Assembly: GCF_000400995.2 (NCBI RefSeq)
Contig: NZ_DF238944.1
Coordinates: 17,186 to 81,185 of the forward strand
Origin: Acidovorax sp. MR-S7
Lineage (GTDB): Bacteria; Pseudomonadota; Gammaproteobacteria; Burkholderiales; Burkholderiaceae_C
DNA: 64,000 bases
Direction of reading: 5' to 3'
Shown in pieces: positions 60,015-64,000 of this stretch (positions are counted from its first letter, which is position 1; every line of letters starts with the position of its first letter). The notes under the pieces were generated by a model, which saw nothing but the letters and a program-made list of their open reading frames with translations, was not told where the DNA came from and did no database searches. Both the position numbers and the translations under genes were made by a program.

Positions 60015-62177
60015 TCAGGCGACGTGGCGCATGCGCAGGCCCAGGAGGCCCAGCAGCGCCGCCAGCAGTGCCACGCCCCATTCGGTGAGGGTCGGAACGG
60101 GCTGCACGCTGGCGACGGTGACGGACCGCACGGCGCTGGAGGGCAAGAAACGCTGGGCCACGTCGCCGGGGTAGGCGGCGGTGAGCTGGTGCGTGCCGGC
60201 CGTGGCGAAGCGCAGGCTGCACTGGCCGTGGCCGGTGCCGTCCAGCGTGGTGTTGCACGAAGCGCCGCCGCCGCTGACGGTGACGGTGCCGCTGGTCACA
60301 GGCGTGTCGCCGGCTTCCACGGCCACGCGCACGGCCACGTCGTCGCTCACGCGCGGCGCGGTGGGGACCACGCTCACGTAGGCGGTGGTGGTCGACTGGC
60401 CCACGGCGAAGTCGAGGGTGACGGTGCAGTCCGCGGTGACGGGCGCCGTGGTGACGGTGTTGCCCGAGACGGCGGCGCCGCAGCCGGTGGCGCCGATCAG
60501 CATGTAGCTGGGCTCGGGCACGGCGGTGACGGTGGCGCGGGCGTTGTTCGCCACGCTTTGCGAGGCGGGCGTGGCGGTGCCGCCCAGGCCGTTGACGACG
60601 GCGTTCACCGTCCAGCCTGTGCCGGCCTTTTGCGCCGAGCATTGCGCCGTGGCGCCGCTGTGGGTCCCGGCGCAGCTCCAGCCCCAGGGGCCGCTGCCGG
60701 TGACGGCGCTGGGCGTGCCGGCGCTGCACAGGCGGGCGGGCGGGGCGCTCAGCACCTGGCCGTTGTCGGGGCCGCAGACGCCGTCGTCGGGCGAGGCGTC
60801 CTGGGCGAAGTGCGGGTTCACGGTGCAGTTGGCGGTCAGCGGGCCGGCGGTGAAGACGTTGCCGCTGTAGCTGCCGGGGCAGTTGCCTTCCACGGGCGTG
60901 ACGAGGTGGTAGCCGGGCGCGGCCGTGATCGTGAACTGCGCCGAGCCGCCCTGGGGCAGGATCTGCACCGTGCCGGGCGTGATGGTGCCCAGGGTGCCGT
61001 TGGGCACGGGGTTGCCGGCGCCATCGCTCGTCATCGGGGTCACGTCCCAGCTGCCGGTGCAGCCGTCGGCCCAGGGCTTGGTGCCGGTGACGATGCCGTC
61101 CCACGCGGCGTTGACGGCCGCGTCCTGGCTGTTGCGCAGCGGGTTCGGGCAAGGCACCGCGCTCATGGTGTCGTTGGGCGGCATGGGCGGCGAGCCGACG
61201 AGCTGGTTGTTCTGCACGTGCAGGAAGCGCAGCGTGGCCAGCGTGGAGAGCGAGGCCGGGATCTGGCCCGTGAGCTGGTTGTCGCGCAGGTAGAGATCTT
61301 CCAGGCGGGCCAGGCCCGTGAGGTCCGGGATCGGGCCGGTGAGCTGGTTGTAGTCCACGCGGAAGTCGCGCAGTTGGGCCAGGCCGGTCAGCGGCGGAAT
61401 GGGGCCGCTGAGCTGGTTGGACGATGCGATGAAGCTGTCCAGGTGGGCCAGGCCCGCCAGCGCGGTGATGCCGGTGAGCTTGTTGTTGTTGACCCAGAAG
61501 GTCTTGAGGCTGGCCAGGCCCGTGAGGTCCGGAATCGGGCCGGTGAGCTGGTTGTTCTGCACGGTGAAGCTCTCCAGCGCCGTGGCGCCGGCCAGCGGGC
61601 CGATCTGCCCGTCGAGCTGGTTGCCGCTGACGTTGAAGCTCTTGAGCTTGGTCAGTCCGCCCAGGTCGGGCGTGGAGCCCGTGAGCTTGGCGCCCCGCAC
61701 CTCGAAGTCCTCCAGCTGCGCGAGATCCGTCAGCGGCGGGATGGGGCCGCTCAGGCCGCTCTGGCCCAGGCTGACCGTCACGAGCTGGGTCAGCGCGCCG
61801 ATCGGCGCGATGGAACCGGTGAGCAGGCCGTTCTGGAACAGGTTGAGCGAGGTGAGCTCCCGCAGGTTGGACAGCGACGCGGGCAGGCTGCCGTTGAGGT
61901 TGGCGGCGTTCAGCGTGAGCGCGGTGACGTGCTCGCTGCCGGGGGCGCCGCTGCAGGCCACGCCCTGCCAGGTGCATTCGGTGCCCGCCGCGCCGTTCCA
62001 GTTGGCCTTCTTGGTCCAGTTGGCGCCATCGGTGTTGTCGTACAGGTCGATCAGCGCCTGCCGTTCGGCGGCGGGAATGTCGGCCAGCGCGGGCGCGCAG
62101 GCCAGGGCCGATGCAAGCGCGGCGGCCAGCGCGGCTGCCTTGTGCCGGGCCGTGGCGGCCCATGCGGTGGTGGTCAT
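60015..62177 (-). CDS. Leucine-rich-repeat protein with IPTL-CTERM sorting signal
   Basis: A 720-aa exported protein. Signal peptide ends near APALA, then a cap (ALIDLYDNTDGANWTKKANW) and about ten plant-type LRRs (residues ~85-330) with NQLTGPIPDLTGLA cores. A middle region has Cys-containing beta units (NCTVNPHF, DCTVTLDF), an Ig-like domain, then VPTLTEWGVALLAALLGLLG and RMRHVA, a clear IPTL-CTERM signal. AGGAG before the ATG at 62177; a longer in-frame start is rejected. The LRR face may bind host or polymer ligands. Upstream of kelch 2 on the same strand. Confidence 0.88.
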   Translation of the reverse strand: MTTTAWAATARHKAAALAAALASALACAPALADIPAAERQALIDLYDNTDGANWTKKANWNGAAGTECTWQGVACSGAPGSEHVTALTLNAANLNGSLPASLSNLRELTSLNLFQNGLLTGSIAPIGALTQLVTVSLGQSGLSGPIPPLTDLAQLEDFEVRGAKLTGSTPDLGGLTKLKSFNVSGNQLDGQIGPLAGATALESFTVQNNQLTGPIPDLTGLASLKTFWVNNNKLTGITALAGLAHLDSFIASSNQLSGPIPPLTGLAQLRDFRVDYNQLTGPIPDLTGLARLEDLYLRDNQLTGQIPASLSTLATLRFLHVQNNQLVGSPPMPPNDTMSAVPCPNPLRNSQDAAVNAAWDGIVTGTKPWADGCTGSWDVTPMTSDGAGNPVPNGTLGTITPGTVQILPQGGSAQFTITAAPGYHLVTPVEGNCPGSYSGNVFTAGPLTANCTVNPHFAQDASPDDGVCGPDNGQVLSAPPARLCSAGTPSAVTGSGPWGWSCAGTHSGATAQCSAQKAGTGWTVNAVVNGLGGTATPASQSVANNARATVTAVPEPSYMLIGATGCGAAVSGNTVTTAPVTADCTVTLDFAVGQSTTTAYVSVVPTAPRVSDDVAVRVAVEAGDTPVTSGTVTVSGGGASCNTTLDGTGHGQCSLRFATAGTHQLTAAYPGDVAQRFLPSSAVRSVTVASVQPVPTLTEWGVALLAALLGLLGLRMRHVA

Positions 62178-62358
62178 TGGGGGACTCCTGCAAGAAAACA
62201 GAAGTCCGCGATTCTTGGAACGGCCGTGCTTTCTGCCTATTGGCCACCTGGCCGATGCTTGTGCATTAGTTGGCAAAGCGTTGCTGGAGAGCCGCGGGGT
62301 ATCCCCAGGGGGAATGGCGCATGCGGGGGCGACCTTGAAAAATCGCGCCCTCGGGAAA

Positions 62359-62435
62359 TGGCCCCCACGCTCCACCGCTGCGCGGGTCGCTGCCCCCCGA
62401 GGGGGCCGCCTTTCATCTTGGGGCGGCCCGGCGAT
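62359..62435. repeat. GC-rich dispersed element upstream of LuxR 4
   Basis: A run with GCCCCCACGCTCCACCGCTG, then GCCCCCCGAGGGGGC and GGGGCGGCCCGGCG. I recall similar elements scattered in Acidovorax-type genomes. CCCCC/GGGGG arms allow a hairpin. Confidence 0.45.
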
Positions 62436-62452
62436 GAAAGAAAAGGGAACCC

Positions 62453-63643
62453 TTGCATCACGCATTGACCGATCTGCTCGGCGCAGTGGCCGACGAAGAA
62501 CGCTGGGACCAGGCGCTGCACCGCTACGCCGTCAGCCTGGGCGCGGACCAGGTGGGCTGGTTCGTGCTGGGCAGCGGGCCGGAGCAACTGGCGCAGTGGG
62601 GGCCGCGCTTCGCGCAGCACCCGGACCCGCGCTACTGGCTGCGCTCGCCCTCGGCCGACGGCGCGCCCGCGCTGGTGGGCCGCGGCGTGACGGCCGAGGC
62701 CACGCTGCGCTACGCCGAGCACTACCGCGCGCAGGACCCGCTGTGGGACGCCGCCATGGCGGGCTACGCGCTGGCGGGGCCGGGCGGCAGCGCGGTGGTG
62801 ACGGATGCCAGCGGCCCGGCGGCGCAGCGCTTTCGCGCGACGGCGTTCTACAACGACTTCCTGCGGCCGCACGACATCGGCACGCGCATGTTCGGCGGCG
62901 GGCAGAACACGCGGCATCCGGGCGGGCACCTGTTCGCGTCGGTCTACCGCCTGCGCGACGACGAGGGGTTCACGGCCGACCAGGTGCGGCGCTTCCACGC
63001 CGAGTTCGGCGCCTTGCAGCACGCGGCCTTCCTGCACCGCGAGATGCTCGCGCTGCGCACGCGCACGCAGGGGCTGGAGGCGCTGATGGAGCGCCTGTCC
63101 ATGGGCATGCTGTTCTTGGACACGGGCGGGCGCCTGCTGCACGCCAATGCCCGCGCGCGGCTGCTGGCCTCGCTGCCCGGGCACGGCGGCCTGCGCAAGC
63201 TGCTCGCCGGCGTACCGCGGGCGGACGCGGCGCTGGGCGCGCTGTTCGCGCAGTCGCTTGCGGGCGAGAGCGGCTGCGCCGAGCTGCCGGGCGGGCTGCT
63301 GCTGGTGTCGCTCGCCGTGGGCGACCTGGCGGCGCTGGGCCTCGGCCATGGCGCGCCCGGCGTGGCCTGGGTGCTGATGGAGCGTGCGCTGGACGCCGCT
63401 GCCGCCGCTGCGCTGGCGCGCCAGGCGTGGCGCCTGAGCCCGGCCGAAACGGCGCTGCTGCTGGCGCTGCTGCGCGGCCAGACGCCGCAGGACTTCGCCG
63501 ACGCGCGCGGCGTGCGCATCCGCACCGTGCGTGCGCAGATGAGCGCGCTGCTGCTCAAGACCGGCACCCAGCGCCAGCAGGACCTGGTGGCGCTGGTGGC
63601 GCGGCTGATGCTGCTGGCGCCCGGGGATTTTCAAAAAGAATAG
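62453..63643 (+). CDS. LuxR-family regulator 4
   Basis: The protein is about 396 aa, not closely related to LuxR 1-3. The N-terminal region (to ~190) looks like a sensor with YNDFLRPHDIGTRM, as seen in some LuxR sensors. A short PAS-like stretch (MGMLFLDTGGRLLHANARARLL) follows, and the C-terminal helix-turn-helix is LSPAETALLLALLRGQTPQDFADARGVRIRTVRAQMSALLLKTG. The start is TTG at 62453 with AAAGGGAA before it; no ATG fits better. The TAG stop lies in repeat copy 14. Divergent from the LRR gene, which it may regulate. Confidence 0.82.
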   Translation: MHHALTDLLGAVADEERWDQALHRYAVSLGADQVGWFVLGSGPEQLAQWGPRFAQHPDPRYWLRSPSADGAPALVGRGVTAEATLRYAEHYRAQDPLWDAAMAGYALAGPGGSAVVTDASGPAAQRFRATAFYNDFLRPHDIGTRMFGGGQNTRHPGGHLFASVYRLRDDEGFTADQVRRFHAEFGALQHAAFLHREMLALRTRTQGLEALMERLSMGMLFLDTGGRLLHANARARLLASLPGHGGLRKLLAGVPRADAALGALFAQSLAGESGCAELPGGLLLVSLAVGDLAALGLGHGAPGVAWVLMERALDAAAAAALARQAWRLSPAETALLLALLRGQTPQDFADARGVRIRTVRAQMSALLLKTGTQRQQDLVALVARLMLLAPGDFQKE

Positions 63644-63684
63644 CTGCCCGCGCTTTGCTGGTAAGCGCTGGGGCCGTTTTTTGC
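63634..63684. repeat. Dispersed intergenic repeat (copy 14), supplies the LuxR 4 stop codon
   Basis: Arms AATAGCTGCCCGCGCTTTG and TAAGCGCTGGGGCCG, then TTTTTTG, a terminator-like end between convergent LuxR genes. Confidence 0.75.
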
Positions 63685-63685
63685 T

Positions 63686-64000
63686 TCAAGCCTGCAGCCG
63701 GTGCGACAGGTCGTCCCAGTCGCTGGCGCCCGTGGCCGCGAAGATGGCGCGCAGGTGCTTCTTCAGCGCCGCCTCGCCCACGCCGGCCAGGCGGTGGCTG
63801 TCGGCGCGCGCATGGCCCAGGCCGGCCAGCAGGGCGATCTCGCGCTGCAGGGGCGACAGCGGCAGCGCGAGCACGCGCTGCACCACGCCGATGCTGTGCG
63901 GGCGCTCCAGCTGCAGCGTGAGCAGGTGCTGCCCCGCCGCGCCCGGGCCGCCCGCCAGCGGCTGCAGCGTGCGCATGCCCGCCGCCAGCCACCCGCCCGG
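63686..64000 (-). CDS. C-terminal part of a LuxR-family regulator (cut by window edge)
   Basis: The open frame runs off the right edge. The visible ~104 residues hold LSPLQREIALLAGLGHARADSHRLAGVGEAALKKHLRAIFAATGASDWDDLSHRL, a LuxR-type helix-turn-helix (diverged DNA-reading helix). It converges on LuxR 4 and is of similar type, so the two may be duplicates. The start is not in the window. Confidence 0.72.
   Translation of the reverse strand, partial: PGGWLAAGMRTLQPLAGGPGAAGQHLLTLQLERPHSIGVVQRVLALPLSPLQREIALLAGLGHARADSHRLAGVGEAALKKHLRAIFAATGASDWDDLSHRLQA

Noticed and set aside
58437..62468. Long + strand ORF over the kelch 2 and LRR genes (1343 aa)
   Set aside because: Antisense shadow of high-GC repeats; no domain, no ribosome site.

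Overview
The window looks like chromosomal DNA of a high-GC betaproteobacterium of the Comamonadaceae (Acidovorax-like). I infer this from the strong GC bias in third positions, several Bug-type periplasmic receptors without their own permeases, the tkt-gap gene order, and about fourteen copies of a short intergenic repeat (arms like ATAGCTGCTNGCGCTTG and CAAGCGCTGG) that I associate with this family. No tRNA, rRNA, CRISPR, insertion sequence or phage gene was seen.

Layout. (1) 1-4.5 kb: iron uptake. A Fur-box-controlled TonB siderophore receptor is followed by a small coupled ORF and a PepSY membrane protein. (2) 4.6-16.4 kb: a catabolic island. A UbiD-type decarboxylase, a TIGR04076-like protein, a UbiX-type flavin prenyltransferase, a DUF169 protein and a Bug receptor run in one direction. 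A second Bug receptor runs the other way. Then come crotonase, acyl-CoA dehydrogenase, metallo-hydrolase, ADP-forming acyl-CoA synthetase and a GntR/UTRA regulator. Three promoters here have a -10 box overlapped by the palindrome GTCCGGAC or a one-base variant. A fourth lies 38 kb away before another Bug receptor (48.1 kb). I propose these are the GntR regulon. (3) 16.4-24.7 kb: a class I glutamine amidotransferase-like hydrolase, a FecR-TPR-beta-barrel protein overlapping a CHASE2 adenylate cyclase, a ribosome hibernation factor, TetR and DUF924. (4) 24.7-28.9 kb: a multi-PAS HisKA_2 kinase and a REC-PAS-GGDEF-EAL response regulator. (5) 29.2-32.8 kb: gap, tkt and a BON lipoprotein. (6) 32.8-38 kb: a second acyl-CoA operon (two crotonases, CoA ligase, Bug receptor) divergent from a LysR gene.

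(7) 38.4-64 kb: an accessory surface/secretion region. It has two 14-repeat kelch-type proteins and one leucine-rich-repeat protein ending in IPTL-CTERM sorting signals. Two small exported paralogues end in a related but different tail. There are two secreted PA14-Ig-GH18 chitinase-like proteins, two small exported proteins sharing a DPATFRLTPALLDRM block, and a lipoprotein. Regulators are one AraC and five LuxR-type genes. Three of the LuxR genes are close paralogues, and each has the same box (CCACCCC NNN GGGRTAGGG) in its upstream region. I read this as a regulated, exosortase-dependent cell-surface programme, possibly for polymer (chitin-like) binding or breakdown.

Most convincing novel signals: the four-promoter GTCCGGAC regulon, the LuxR box, the IPTL-CTERM/kelch/GH18 set, and the intergenic repeat that supplies stop codons or C-terminal tails to neighbouring genes.
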